A stretch of DNA of 36,687 nt from an uncultured Prevotella sp. (GTDB taxonomy: Bacteria; Bacteroidota; Bacteroidia; Bacteroidales; Bacteroidaceae): contig URER01000024.1 of NCBI GenBank assembly GCA_900547005.1, positions 1 to 36,687 on the forward strand, in the 5' to 3' direction. Below the pieces are notes generated by a model. It ran no database searches. It saw only the letters and a program-made list of their open reading frames with translations, and had not been told where the DNA came from. A program made the translations under genes and the position numbers. Positions 9,141-17,055 of this stretch are shown one piece after another (within the stretch, counting starts at the first letter, position 1; every line of letters begins with the position of its first letter).

Positions 9141-9148
9141 CAAATATA
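9141..9148 (-). promoter_or_regulatory. Probable -7 box for the RHS cluster
   Basis: The minus strand reads TATATTTG, fitting TAnnTTTG, about 37 bases before the ATG of the first RHS gene. No clear -33 TTG is present. Apart from this box and the terminator at 9284-9350, I see nothing in 9104-9381. Confidence 0.45.
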
Positions 9149-9283
9149 AGAAAATAAAGGATACGGTGTTCTGAAATAGTGTGTTTTTTTCAAAAAAAGT
9201 AATAGAAAGAATTTGGTGGGAGTAACCGCAGAGCATGAATCCACTGTGTTTCTGACAGGCTTTTCATGTGGCTGGGTATCACG

Positions 9284-9350
9284 AAAAAGACTTGTATACT
9301 TTGCATTCAACCGTAGAATATGGCCGAATGCAAGACATACAAGTCTTTTT
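9284..9350 (-). terminator. Long two-tier hairpin terminator after the porin gene
   Basis: The outer stem pairs AAAAAGACTTGTAT (9284-9297) with its perfect complement at 9337-9350. An inner stem pairs TTGCATTC (9301-9308) with GAATGCAA (9326-9333). The outer A/T ends give a U-run in both directions, so it could stop transcripts from either strand. It lies just downstream of the porin stop. Confidence 0.8.
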
Positions 9351-9381
9351 TATAATGTGGAGTTAATCTCTTCTTGTTTTA

Positions 9382-10512
9382 TCAGAAGCGGAAACAAAGC
9401 TCAACATCTACAACGGAATAGTTGTGCTTTTCGAGCGCGCGATTGTTTACGAGCGCATATTCTGCATTGATTTGGAAATTCTTATGGAACATATAATCCA
9501 CTCCTATCTCATACTGGGTGTTTGCCTTGTTCCATTCTCCGTTCGGACGATAAAGGTCATAGCGTGCCTTAGCGTGGATTTTCTTCTTTACTATCGGCGC
9601 AATGGCGAGCGCATAGAAGCCGTCGGCCTTGTCTCCGTTAGATGAAAGGGTGCAGTCCTTAGCATCGTCGGCATCCTGATAGCGTGTCTTAAACGCCTCA
9701 CCGGTAGAGTGGATATACTCTGAGCGGAATGTCCAGTCGTTGGCCGCATACTCGGCAGAGAACGCATAGCGGCGCTTTTTCAGGCTACGTGTTCCGTTAT
9801 GCTCCGTCTCAGTACCATCGGCCTCAACCGTTGTCCATGTGCCTTTGCGTGCGTAAGAGCCTACCCATCCGAACGCGCCGATGCGCAGTCCCTGTACCGG
9901 CATTACCCATACACCGCCGATGATGTCTTTCTGCTGGTCAACGTCCTTTGTGTTGATACCCTGTCCGTTGAATACGCCCACCTGATAGTGGATGAGGTTG
10001 CGCCCCTCGCCATTCTTGAGGAAATCACCCTGCACCTGCAATCCTAAGTCGCGGCCGTTTGATGAGTGTTCACCCGTGCGGTCTGTCATTCCGGCAAGAG
10101 CCGTGATGTTCTGCGAATAGCTCATGAAGCCCTGGTCTATCGGGTGCATCGGATTCTCAAAAGTGAAAGGACGCTTGAACTGTCCGAGCTTCACCTTGAA
10201 ATAATCATACTTCTGCCACTCGGCAAACAGGTCTACTACGCGCGGACTGCTGCCCAGTGTTGATGTGTTGCCGTTGAACTGAATCTGCGCTTTCCAGTAG
10301 AAGTCGTCAAGTATTCTGCCGTCCAACGACACACGCGCCATACGGAGATTAAATGAATTAGACTTCGCGCCTTCCTGTGTACTTGCCTGATATTGCAGCA
10401 TACCATAACCGCTCAGCTTCACATTGCTTATCCATGCCGGCGATTTCTTCTCTTGTGCGCCTGCCGTCATTACCGTCATGGCGAGCAACGCAACTGTAAT
10501 AATTTTCTTCAT
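9382..10512 (-). CDS. Phosphate-selective porin O/P family outer-membrane protein
   Basis: 376 residues. The signal peptide is MKKIITVALLAMTVMTAGAQ. The mature protein fits the porin O/P (OprP/OprO) family: KLSGYGMLQYQAS, then NLRMARVSLDGRILDDFYWK, VDLFAEWQKYDYFKVKLGQF, then PFTFENPMHPID. Alternating beta-strands run to the end, and the last residue is Phe (VELCFRF), as expected for a BAM-inserted barrel. Its place is the outer membrane. The substrate cannot be told: the family name comes from Pseudomonas phosphate porins, and many Bacteroidota members are uncharacterised. The gap to rlmD upstream is 24 bases, so they may be cotranscribed. Confidence 0.88.
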   Translation of the reverse strand: MKKIITVALLAMTVMTAGAQEKKSPAWISNVKLSGYGMLQYQASTQEGAKSNSFNLRMARVSLDGRILDDFYWKAQIQFNGNTSTLGSSPRVVDLFAEWQKYDYFKVKLGQFKRPFTFENPMHPIDQGFMSYSQNITALAGMTDRTGEHSSNGRDLGLQVQGDFLKNGEGRNLIHYQVGVFNGQGINTKDVDQQKDIIGGVWVMPVQGLRIGAFGWVGSYARKGTWTTVEADGTETEHNGTRSLKKRRYAFSAEYAANDWTFRSEYIHSTGEAFKTRYQDADDAKDCTLSSNGDKADGFYALAIAPIVKKKIHAKARYDLYRPNGEWNKANTQYEIGVDYMFHKNFQINAEYALVNNRALEKHNYSVVDVELCFRF

Positions 10513-10536
10513 AATATATTATAATGTATAATTATC

Positions 10537-11982
10537 TTATTCTCTGACTTCGAGCAAAACCACATTTTCCACGTGCGGAGTATGTGGGAACATATCCACG
10601 GGGCGAACAGCGGCAACCTTATATTGTGCGTCCATAAGCGCAAGGTCGCGAGCCTGGGTCGCCGGATTGCAACTTACGTAAACTATCCGCTTCGGACGGG
10701 CTTGCAAGATGGTGTTCACCACATCCTCGTGCATTCCCGCACGTGGCGGGTCCGTGATGATTACGTCAGGCCGTCCGTGCTTAGAGATGAACTCTTCCGT
10801 GAGAATGTCTTTCATGTCGCCTGCATAGAATAGTGTGTTGTCTATTCCGTTTATCTCACTGTTCACCTTCGCGTCCTCAATAGCCTCCGGCACATACTCA
10901 ATGCCAATGACCTTCTTAGCCTTGCGCGCCACGAAGTTGGCAATTGTTCCGGTGCCTGTGTAGAGGTCGTAAACAAGTTCGTTGCCTGTGAGATTGGCAA
11001 AGTCGCGCGCCACGCAATAGAGATGGTAAGCCTGCTCGGTGTTGGTCTGATAGAAACTCTTGGGGCCTACCTTGAAGCGCAACTCTTCCATAGTCTCATA
11101 TATGTGGTCGTTGCCCTTGAATACGTGTACGGGCAGGTCGCCAAACGTATCGTTGCATTTCGGATTATAAACCCAAAGCAATGAGGTAATCTCTGGGAAT
11201 GTGTCGGCGATATGCTGCATCAGGCCACGTCCCTCTTCGGTCAACTCCCAGGCATCTGCCCCGTTTCCGGTATCGATGGTCTTGCCAAACTGTATCAGCA
11301 GCATCCACTCTCCCGTGTTGGAATTGCGTATCATCATGTCGCGCAGCAAACCATGTTGTGCCCGCAGGTCATAGAACGAAAGCTCATGCTCGAAAGCATA
11401 GTCGCGGATAGCGTTGCGCAGGCGGTTGTGGAGGTCGTCCATGAGATGGCATTTCTCTATCGGATAAATCTTATCGAAAGCTCCCGTGATATGGAATCCT
11501 ACGGCATTCATGTTGCTGAAAGTCTCTCCCGAGGCCACCTGCTCGTTCGTCAACCAGCGCTTATTGGAAAAACCGAACTCCAGTTTGTTGCGATATTCAA
11601 ACTGTTTCACCGAACCGAGAATGGGCAGGAACTCCGGCAGGTCAATCTTGCCGATGCGTGTCAGTTGGTCGAACACCTGTTTTTGCTTGGCCTTCAACTG
11701 CTCCTCGTATGGCAAGTTCTGCCACTTACATCCACCGCATATACCGAAATGCTCACATCTGGGTATCGCGCGTACATTACTATATTCTATAAAGCGCAAC
11801 ACGCGCGCCTCGCAATACTTATGCTTTTTCTTGGTTATCTGCAAATCCACGACATCTCCCGGCACGGTGAAAGGCACGAATATGACTTTGTCGTCCACTC
11901 TCGCAAGCGACTTTCCCTCTGCCGCCACATCGGTTATGGTTATATGTTCTAATATCGGTAATGGCTTTTTCTTTCTGCTCAT
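10537..11982 (-). CDS. rlmD: 23S rRNA (uracil-5-)-methyltransferase, RlmD/RumA type
   Basis: 481 residues. An N-terminal TRAM-like RNA-binding domain (about 10-65) is followed by the iron-sulfur ligands Cys76, Cys82 and Cys85 (RCEHFGICGGCKWQ) and Cys178 (IEKCHL). The SAM-binding methyltransferase domain has VYDLYTGTGTIANF (338-350). The catalytic region has TDPPRAGMHEDV (410-421) and VYVSCNPAT with nucleophile Cys438. The pattern is that of TrmA/RumA-family m5U methyltransferases. The four Fe-S cysteines favour RlmD/RlmC-like enzymes over tRNA TrmA, but which rRNA uridine is methylated is not readable here. A -7 box lies at 12051-12044. Confidence 0.9.
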   Translation of the reverse strand: MSRKKKPLPILEHITITDVAAEGKSLARVDDKVIFVPFTVPGDVVDLQITKKKHKYCEARVLRFIEYSNVRAIPRCEHFGICGGCKWQNLPYEEQLKAKQKQVFDQLTRIGKIDLPEFLPILGSVKQFEYRNKLEFGFSNKRWLTNEQVASGETFSNMNAVGFHITGAFDKIYPIEKCHLMDDLHNRLRNAIRDYAFEHELSFYDLRAQHGLLRDMMIRNSNTGEWMLLIQFGKTIDTGNGADAWELTEEGRGLMQHIADTFPEITSLLWVYNPKCNDTFGDLPVHVFKGNDHIYETMEELRFKVGPKSFYQTNTEQAYHLYCVARDFANLTGNELVYDLYTGTGTIANFVARKAKKVIGIEYVPEAIEDAKVNSEINGIDNTLFYAGDMKDILTEEFISKHGRPDVIITDPPRAGMHEDVVNTILQARPKRIVYVSCNPATQARDLALMDAQYKVAAVRPVDMFPHTPHVENVVLLEVRE

Positions 11983-12043
11983 ACTTTAATATTTCCTATT
12001 TATTTGAAATCCGCAATTACGCATTGCTTGATTTATTCGTGTG

Positions 12044-12051
12044 CAAAGGTA
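12044..12051 (-). promoter_or_regulatory. Likely -7 box for rlmD
   Basis: The minus strand reads TACCTTTG followed by CAC, a good TAnnTTTG match about 60 bases before the rlmD start. A -33 TTG at the right distance is not obvious. Confidence 0.55.
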
Positions 12052-12144
12052 CAAATATTTAACGTGAGTCCGACTAAATTCCAAATCTTTTTCTCAACCC
12101 GTAAAGACGCAGCTATTTTGAGTTGTTTTGATTACAAGATAGTT

Positions 12145-12210
12145 GTAACCGCGTTACAAGGCTTCGGTAATCGCATTACAAGGCCTCGGTAACATTATTA
12201 CCACATATTG
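12145..12210. repeat. 22-bp tandem repeat array with palindromic units
   Basis: Three units of exactly 22 bp start at 12145, 12167 and 12189, and a fourth start (GTAACGG) follows at 12211. Unit 1 begins GTAACCGCGTTAC, unit 2 GTAATCGCATTAC, unit 3 GTAACATTATTAC. Units 1 and 2 share ACAAGGC and TCG after the palindrome; unit 3 is degenerate there. The array lies between proS and the rlmD promoter. Confidence 0.8.
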
Positions 12211-12227
12211 GTAACGGTACGAAATGT

Positions 12228-12269
12228 AAATCGCATTTCCTTACGATTATCTGCAAAGAAATGCGATTT
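12228..12269. repeat. Perfect 12-bp inverted repeat
   Basis: AAATCGCATTTC (12228-12239) is repeated in inverse as GAAATGCGATTT (12258-12269) with an 18-base loop. It lacks a clear U-tract, so it is a weak terminator candidate or a protein-binding site next to the 22-bp array. Confidence 0.6.
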
Positions 12270-12308
12270 TAAGAGTTTTGAATAATATTTTTATTTAGAA
12301 CTTTTGCT

Positions 12309-12330
12309 AAAATCCTTTCGTAAAGGTTTT
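12309..12330 (-). terminator. Small hairpin just after proS
   Basis: A short stem with CCTTT paired to AAAGG around CGT, flanked by AAAA and TTTT, lies 11 bases past the proS stop. It gives a short U-run on the minus strand. Weak but well placed. Confidence 0.45.
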
Positions 12331-12340
12331 GCAATGGCTG

Positions 12341-13822
12341 TTAATAGCTTCTTGCAATCAGTACACGGCATTTAGATGGCTTGCCGCTTACCATATCAAC
12401 ACCGGGAGTCTGCTCGAACATGAACGGCACGCAGCGGATTGTAGCCTGTGTCTCTTCCTTGATTTTAGCCTCGGTCTCGGCAGTCCCGTCCCAGTGGCAG
12501 AGGAAGAAACCGCCATTCTTTACTTTCTCCTTAAACTCCTCGTAGTTGTCGCACTCGTAGATGTGGTCGTTGCTGAACTTGAGAGCTTTGGCGAAGATGT
12601 TGTCCTGAATCTCGTCGAGGAGGTTCTTTATGCGGTCGACGATACCATCAATGCTGACGGTCTCCTTCTCTAATGTGTCGCGTCGCATAATCTCTACCGT
12701 ACCATTCTCAAGGTCGCGGTTGCCCAATACAAGGCGCACGGGAACACCCTTCAGCTCGTAGTCGGCGAACTTGAAGCCCGGACGCTTGTTGTCCGCATCG
12801 TCGAATTTCACGCTGATGCCCAATTCGCGCAGTGCGTTTATTATCGGAGTAACCTTCTCGGTGATTGCTTTGAGCTGCTCGGCACCTTTCGTTATCGGTA
12901 TGATTACTACCTGTATAGGTGCGAGTTTTGGCGGAAGTACGAGTCCGTTGTCATCGGAGTGTGTCATGATGAGCGCACCGATAAGACGCGTAGATACTCC
13001 CCATGATGTAGCCCAGACATATTCCGGCCTGTTATCCTTGTTGAGGTATGTAACGTCAAAAGCTTTCGCGAAGTTCTGTCCGAGGAAATGGCTTGTTCCG
13101 CTTTGCAGAGCCTTGCCGTCCTGCATCATGGCTTCGATGGTGTAGGTGTCGAGTGCTCCGGCGAAACGCTCGGTCTCGCTCTTCACGCCCTGTACCACCG
13201 GTACGGCCATCCACTTTTCGGCGAAGTCTGCATATACGTGCAACATCTTCTTTGCTTCCTCTTCGGCCTCCTCGCGTGTGGCGTGTGCCGTGTGGCCTTC
13301 CTGCCAAAGGAACTCACTTGTGCGAAGGAATGGACGGGTACGCATTTCCCAGCGCATCACGTTACACCATTGGTTGCACATCAATGGCAGGTCGCGCCAT
13401 GAGTTTATCCAGTTTTTGTATGTGTTCCAGATGATGGTCTCTGATGTCGGGCGGATGATGAGTTCTTCCTCTAATTTAGCTGTCGGGTCAACCTCGACGC
13501 CGTTCTTGTCTTCTTTGGCGCGAAGGCGGTAGTGGGTTACTACGGCACATTCCTTTGCAAAACCTTCCACGTGCTCGGCCTCTTTAGAAAGGAACGACTT
13601 AGGGATAAGCAATGGGAAGTAGGCATTCTGCGCACCTGTTTCCTTGAACATCTTGTCTAATTGCTGTTGCATTTTTTCCCAAATGGCGTAGCCATAGGGC
13701 TTGATTACCATGCAACCGCGCACTGCCGACTGTTCAGCGAGGTCGGCCTTTACTACCAAATCATTGTACCACTGGCTGTAGTTGTCAGCCCTCTTGGTTA
13801 ATTCTTTTAGTTCCTTTGCCAT
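12341..13822 (-). CDS. proS: Prolyl-tRNA synthetase (archaeal/eukaryotic-like short type)
   Basis: 493 residues. A class II aminoacyl-tRNA synthetase that charges tRNA-Pro. The start MAKELKELTKRADNYSQWYN, the block LIIRPTSETIIWNTYKNWI, the motif-2 stretch RTRPFLRTSEFLWQEGHTAH and the late TSWGVSTRLIGALIMTHSDD are characteristic. The anticodon-binding domain begins near PIQVVIIPI. The length and the lack of the large insertion domain of the E. coli enzyme place it in the short archaeal-like group common in Bacteroidota. It ends ARSY. It is transcribed alone, with a possible promoter at 13863-13856. Confidence 0.95.
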   Translation of the reverse strand: MAKELKELTKRADNYSQWYNDLVVKADLAEQSAVRGCMVIKPYGYAIWEKMQQQLDKMFKETGAQNAYFPLLIPKSFLSKEAEHVEGFAKECAVVTHYRLRAKEDKNGVEVDPTAKLEEELIIRPTSETIIWNTYKNWINSWRDLPLMCNQWCNVMRWEMRTRPFLRTSEFLWQEGHTAHATREEAEEEAKKMLHVYADFAEKWMAVPVVQGVKSETERFAGALDTYTIEAMMQDGKALQSGTSHFLGQNFAKAFDVTYLNKDNRPEYVWATSWGVSTRLIGALIMTHSDDNGLVLPPKLAPIQVVIIPITKGAEQLKAITEKVTPIINALRELGISVKFDDADNKRPGFKFADYELKGVPVRLVLGNRDLENGTVEIMRRDTLEKETVSIDGIVDRIKNLLDEIQDNIFAKALKFSNDHIYECDNYEEFKEKVKNGGFFLCHWDGTAETEAKIKEETQATIRCVPFMFEQTPGVDMVSGKPSKCRVLIARSY

Positions 13823-13855
13823 TTCGTATATTATTTCTGTTTCTTATTTTGCCCA

Positions 13856-13863
13856 CAAAATTA
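13856..13863 (-). promoter_or_regulatory. Possible -7 box for proS
   Basis: The minus strand reads TAATTTTG, which fits TAnnTTTG, about 35 bases before the proS start. A TTTA lies about 20 bases upstream as a partial -33 element. Confidence 0.45.
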
Positions 13864-14013
13864 CGTAAAATAGTGCTAATAAACGAATAAAAACAATGCT
13901 CTTTGCGATGTCGGTGAATAATTTTCGCGGTTGTGTGGGCGCACAGCGATTTTCTCGTAAAAGAATGTTGAAAATATTTTGGAGTGATGAAAAAATTATA
14001 TACCTTTACAATC

Positions 14014-14106
14014 GTTATCCTGAAAACAACATTTGAGGCCTTAAGATTTAATACTCTGGAAAAAGAAAAAGCGACTTTCCTGTGATAGGATAGTCGCTTT
14101 ATTATT
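14014..14106 (+). ncRNA. Speculative small RNA between clpC and proS
   Basis: On the plus strand a TTG (13979-13981), a 19-base spacer and TACCTTTA (14001-14008, one mismatch to the -7 consensus) resemble a promoter. About 55 bases downstream is a strong hairpin with a U-rich tail (14068-14110). Together they would give an RNA of roughly 90 bases with no long ORF. The hairpin also works as the clpC terminator on the other strand, so the promoter could be chance. This is the main content of the 409-base gap 13823-14231. Confidence 0.2.
14068..14100 (-). terminator. Strong terminator after clpC (bidirectional)
   Basis: AAAGCGACT (14068-14076) pairs with AGTCGCTTT (14092-14100). An inner TCCT/AGGA stem closes a GTGAT loop. 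On the minus strand the stem is followed by a U-rich run (TTTTTCTTTTT). Confidence 0.8.
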
Positions 14107-14164
14107 TTGCCTGTTTTCTATTTATTTCTCAGAATGGATAGCCAGATGTTTTTAACCGGACAAT

Positions 14165-14200
14165 ATTATATATAAGATGTATGTGTACATTATATATAAT
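14165..14200. repeat. AT-rich inverted repeat near the clpC stop
   Basis: ATTATATATAA (14165-14175) is mirrored by TTATATATAAT (14190-14200). It is all A/T with a 14-base loop, about 30 bases past the clpC stop. It could aid mRNA 3'-end formation or be chance. Confidence 0.4.
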
Positions 14201-14231
14201 TATGCCATCTGAGAGGTCCGTGCATATAGTT

Positions 14232-16760
14232 TCATGAAAACGTGAGTTCTTCCTTATCCGGATTCTTGCCTATGCTGATAGTTGCCCCCGCTTTCAAATC
14301 GTCGTTGAGGATGCGCTCGCAGAGACCGTCTTCGATGTATGTCTGGATGGCACGCTTTAGCGGACGCGCTCCAAACTGAACGTCATATCCCTTTGTTGCG
14401 ACAAACTCTTTGGCCTCGTCGGTGATGGTGAGGTGATAGCCAAGTTGTTCTACGCGCTTCAACAGGCTGCAAAGCTCTATGTTGATTATCTTCTTTATGG
14501 CCTCAATGTCGAGCTGGTCGAAAGTGATAATCTCGTCGATGCGGTTCAGAAACTCCGGCGCGAACTGCTTGCTGAGGCTTTTCTGTATAATAGAGCGTGC
14601 GTGTTCTTTATCCTTTTCACTATGCGAAAGACCGTCGTAATTGCTTGCTGTGAAGCCTACGCCACGTCCAAACTCCTTCAGTTGGCGCGTACCTGCGTTT
14701 GAAGTCATTATTATCACAGTGTTGCGGAAGTCCACCAACCGTCCGTTTCCATCTGTCAGCCGGCCTTCATCAAGCACCTGCAACAGCACATTGTATATGT
14801 TGCCGTGAGCTTTCTCAATCTCGTCGAGAAGAATGATGGAGTAGGGGTGACGGCGAACGCGCTCTGTCAGTTGACCGCCCTCATCATAACCGACATATCC
14901 CGGAGGTGCACCCACGAGTCGGGATACGTTGAAGCTCTCTGTATATTCGCTCATGTCGATGCGTATCAGAGAATCGGTAGAGCCGAACATGAACTCCGCA
15001 AGTTTCTTTGCGAGGTATGTCTTGCCTACTCCGGTAGGACCGAGGAACATGAATGCACCGATGGGTTGGTTCGGAGCTTTTAGGCCGATGCGGTTGCGCT
15101 GTATGGCCTTCACCATCTTCTCAATGGCTTTATCCTGTGCCACGACATCGTTTTTCAACTCTTCAGCCATACCTTTCAGCCTTTTGCTTTCCGATTCCTT
15201 CATCCTTTGCACAGGTATTCCCGCCATCATCGACACCGTGTCGGCAATATCGTCTTCCGTAATTTGTGGACGTTCGGAGTTTTCGTTGTCCTTTAATTGG
15301 CTGTTTATATTGTTTATTTCGTTCTCTATTTCAGCCTGTTTGTCGCGGTAACTTGCCGCAAGTTCAAAGTTCTGGGCAAATACGGCCTCCTGTTTCTTCT
15401 GCTTGACTTCTTCGAGTTCCTTTTCAAGGCGGATGATTTCAGCCGGAACTTCCATCTTTTGCAGATGTATGTGTGAGCCGGCTTCGTCTATGGCATCTAT
15501 GGCCTTGTCAGGGAAGAAGCGGTCGGTGATGTATCTGTTGGTCAGCTTCACGCAGGCTTCCAATGCCTCATCGGTATATGTAACGTGGTGATGATCCTCG
15601 TACCTGTCCTTAATATTGCGCAGAATTTGCAGAGTTTCGTCTGTTGTTGTCGGCTCGACGATAACCTTTTGGAAACGCCTTTCGAGTGCTCCGTCTTTCT
15701 CAATGCTCTTACGGTATTCATCGAGCGTTGTGGCACCGATGCACTGTATTGTTCCCCGGGCAAGCGCTGGTTTCAATATATTGGCTGCATCCATAGAGCC
15801 TGGAGTAGAGCCGGCACCGATGATAGTATGTATCTCGTCGATGAAAACAATGATGTCAGGATTCTGTTCTATCTCTTTTATCAGCGCACGAATACGTTCT
15901 TCAAACTGTCCGCGATATTTCGTTCCGGCCACGACGGCAGTTAAATCAAGGCTTACCACACGCTTGTTGAATAATGCCGGTGATGTGCGGTGCTTGACGA
16001 TTAGCTGTGCCAGTCCTTCAACGATGGCACTTTTACCGACTCCGGGTTCTCCGATTAATATCGGATTGTTCTTTTTACGGCGTCCGAGAATCTCGCTTAC
16101 GCGCAAAATCTCACGCTCTCTGCCCACAACAGGGTCGAGTTTGTTTTCTTCCGCGGCTTTCGTTAGGTCATTGCTGAAGTTGTCAAGCACCGGAGTTTTC
16201 GACTGTGGATTTTTCTTGTGGGCAGTTTCCGATGTTCTCATGTTGCCGGAAGCTCCTTTCTGATACATCAGCTCGTCGTCTTCCTCGTCGTCTTCGGGCA
16301 TACCAATACCGTTTCTTGGCGTATTGGCTTTCTGTCTGAAGAACTCTGCCGCCGAATTATAGTCAAGGTTATTGCTTTCCAGCACTTCTCTTGCCCCGTT
16401 GTCAGCTTTGTCGTGCAGTATTGCCAACAATACGTGATGTATGTCTACAATGGTAGTCCTTTGTATGCGTGCTTCGAGAACCGCAAGTCTCAGAATGTTA
16501 TTGGCTTTATCGCTGAGCGACATATCTGCTGTTAAAAATGCTTCTTCGCTGCTTTGAAGGCGTATGCGTTCTTCCAGATTATATTTAACAGTATCTATGT
16601 TTATGTGCAAATCATTGAACATTTCCTTTACAATACCGTTTTTCTCCCTCAATATTCCAAGTAGAATATGTTCGGGACCGATATGTCCGCTGGCAAGACG
16701 TTCAGCCTCTTCTTTGCTGAATGAAAGTATTTCTGAGACCTTTTGGGAAAATTGATTCAT
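14232..16760 (-). CDS. clpC: ATP-dependent Clp protease ATPase subunit ClpC
   Basis: 842 residues, a Hsp100 AAA+ unfoldase. Clp_N repeats cover about 1-145 (HIGPEHILLGIL, DIHHVLLAIL). A charged linker follows. AAA domain 1 has Walker A GEPGVGKS at 237-244 and Walker B VFIDEIH near 306-311. A UVR-type helical segment at about 440-490 (FELAASYRDKQAEIENEIN) replaces the long ClpB middle domain, which points to ClpC. AAA domain 2 has Walker A GPTGVGKT at 574-581 and Walker B IILLDEIEKAH, followed by sensor residues (MTSNAG) and the C-terminal small domain (FGARPLKRAIQ). It would unfold substrates in the cytoplasm for ClpP. The start has a good Shine-Dalgarno site (GGAGGA). A sigma-54-like element lies about 84 bases upstream of the ATG. 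Confidence 0.95.
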   Translation of the reverse strand: MNQFSQKVSEILSFSKEEAERLASGHIGPEHILLGILREKNGIVKEMFNDLHINIDTVKYNLEERIRLQSSEEAFLTADMSLSDKANNILRLAVLEARIQRTTIVDIHHVLLAILHDKADNGAREVLESNNLDYNSAAEFFRQKANTPRNGIGMPEDDEEDDELMYQKGASGNMRTSETAHKKNPQSKTPVLDNFSNDLTKAAEENKLDPVVGREREILRVSEILGRRKKNNPILIGEPGVGKSAIVEGLAQLIVKHRTSPALFNKRVVSLDLTAVVAGTKYRGQFEERIRALIKEIEQNPDIIVFIDEIHTIIGAGSTPGSMDAANILKPALARGTIQCIGATTLDEYRKSIEKDGALERRFQKVIVEPTTTDETLQILRNIKDRYEDHHHVTYTDEALEACVKLTNRYITDRFFPDKAIDAIDEAGSHIHLQKMEVPAEIIRLEKELEEVKQKKQEAVFAQNFELAASYRDKQAEIENEINNINSQLKDNENSERPQITEDDIADTVSMMAGIPVQRMKESESKRLKGMAEELKNDVVAQDKAIEKMVKAIQRNRIGLKAPNQPIGAFMFLGPTGVGKTYLAKKLAEFMFGSTDSLIRIDMSEYTESFNVSRLVGAPPGYVGYDEGGQLTERVRRHPYSIILLDEIEKAHGNIYNVLLQVLDEGRLTDGNGRLVDFRNTVIIMTSNAGTRQLKEFGRGVGFTASNYDGLSHSEKDKEHARSIIQKSLSKQFAPEFLNRIDEIITFDQLDIEAIKKIINIELCSLLKRVEQLGYHLTITDEAKEFVATKGYDVQFGARPLKRAIQTYIEDGLCERILNDDLKAGATISIGKNPDKEELTFS

Positions 16761-16843
16761 TGTATATCCTCCTATACCTTTTTCTTTTTATCTTTAACAA
16801 GTGAATTGGAACAGAAGCTATCTCTCTGTCATAAAATAATGAT

Positions 16844-16859
16844 GGCAAATGTCATGCCA
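16844..16859 (-). promoter_or_regulatory. Sigma-54-like -24/-12 element upstream of clpC
   Basis: The minus strand reads TGGCATGACATTTGCC, matching TGGCAY-N5-TTGC with correct GG-GC spacing. It is oriented toward clpC, about 84 bases before the ATG. The same bases also contain a TGGCA/TGCCA inverted repeat, so a repressor site is an alternative. Confidence 0.4.
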
Positions 16860-16923
16860 AAGAATGAAACTGTGTCAGATTTTGCATACGGAATCCTTTT
16901 TGGCACATTTGTCTTGGAAGTGA

Positions 16924-17055
16924 TTATAGAGCTTCGTCGTCAGGTCTGTTTATATTGCGTTTGGCAATCTTGGGCAGACGGCTCTTTTTGCGGAGCCATT
17001 CTGCCTTTCTTGCTTCGTATTCTTCTCTGTGGCGTTCTAAGAAATTATCTGCCAT
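16924..17055 (-). CDS. Conserved-looking 43-residue basic protein
   Basis: The ORF starts MADNFLERHREEYEARK and continues AEWLRKKSRLPKIAK to a TAA at 16926-16924. Its ATG overlaps the last 11 bases of the DUF4270 gene (stop 17045), as expected of coupled translation. It is rich in Arg, Lys and Glu and should form a helix at the N-terminus. I recall short Bacteroidales proteins with similar MADNxLE...YExRK starts, but cannot verify this here. No function can be assigned. It precedes clpC by 163 bases, which hold the sigma-54-like site. Confidence 0.6.
   Translation of the reverse strand: MADNFLERHREEYEARKAEWLRKKSRLPKIAKRNINRPDDEAL

Noticed and set aside
9116..9310. Minus-strand 64-codon ORF upstream of the RHS cluster
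   Set aside because: It overlaps the terminator and the promoter box and has no coding character.
11212..11952. Long plus-strand open frame of 246 codons
   Set aside because: It lies entirely antisense to rlmD, has no family motifs, and rlmD itself is clearly coding.
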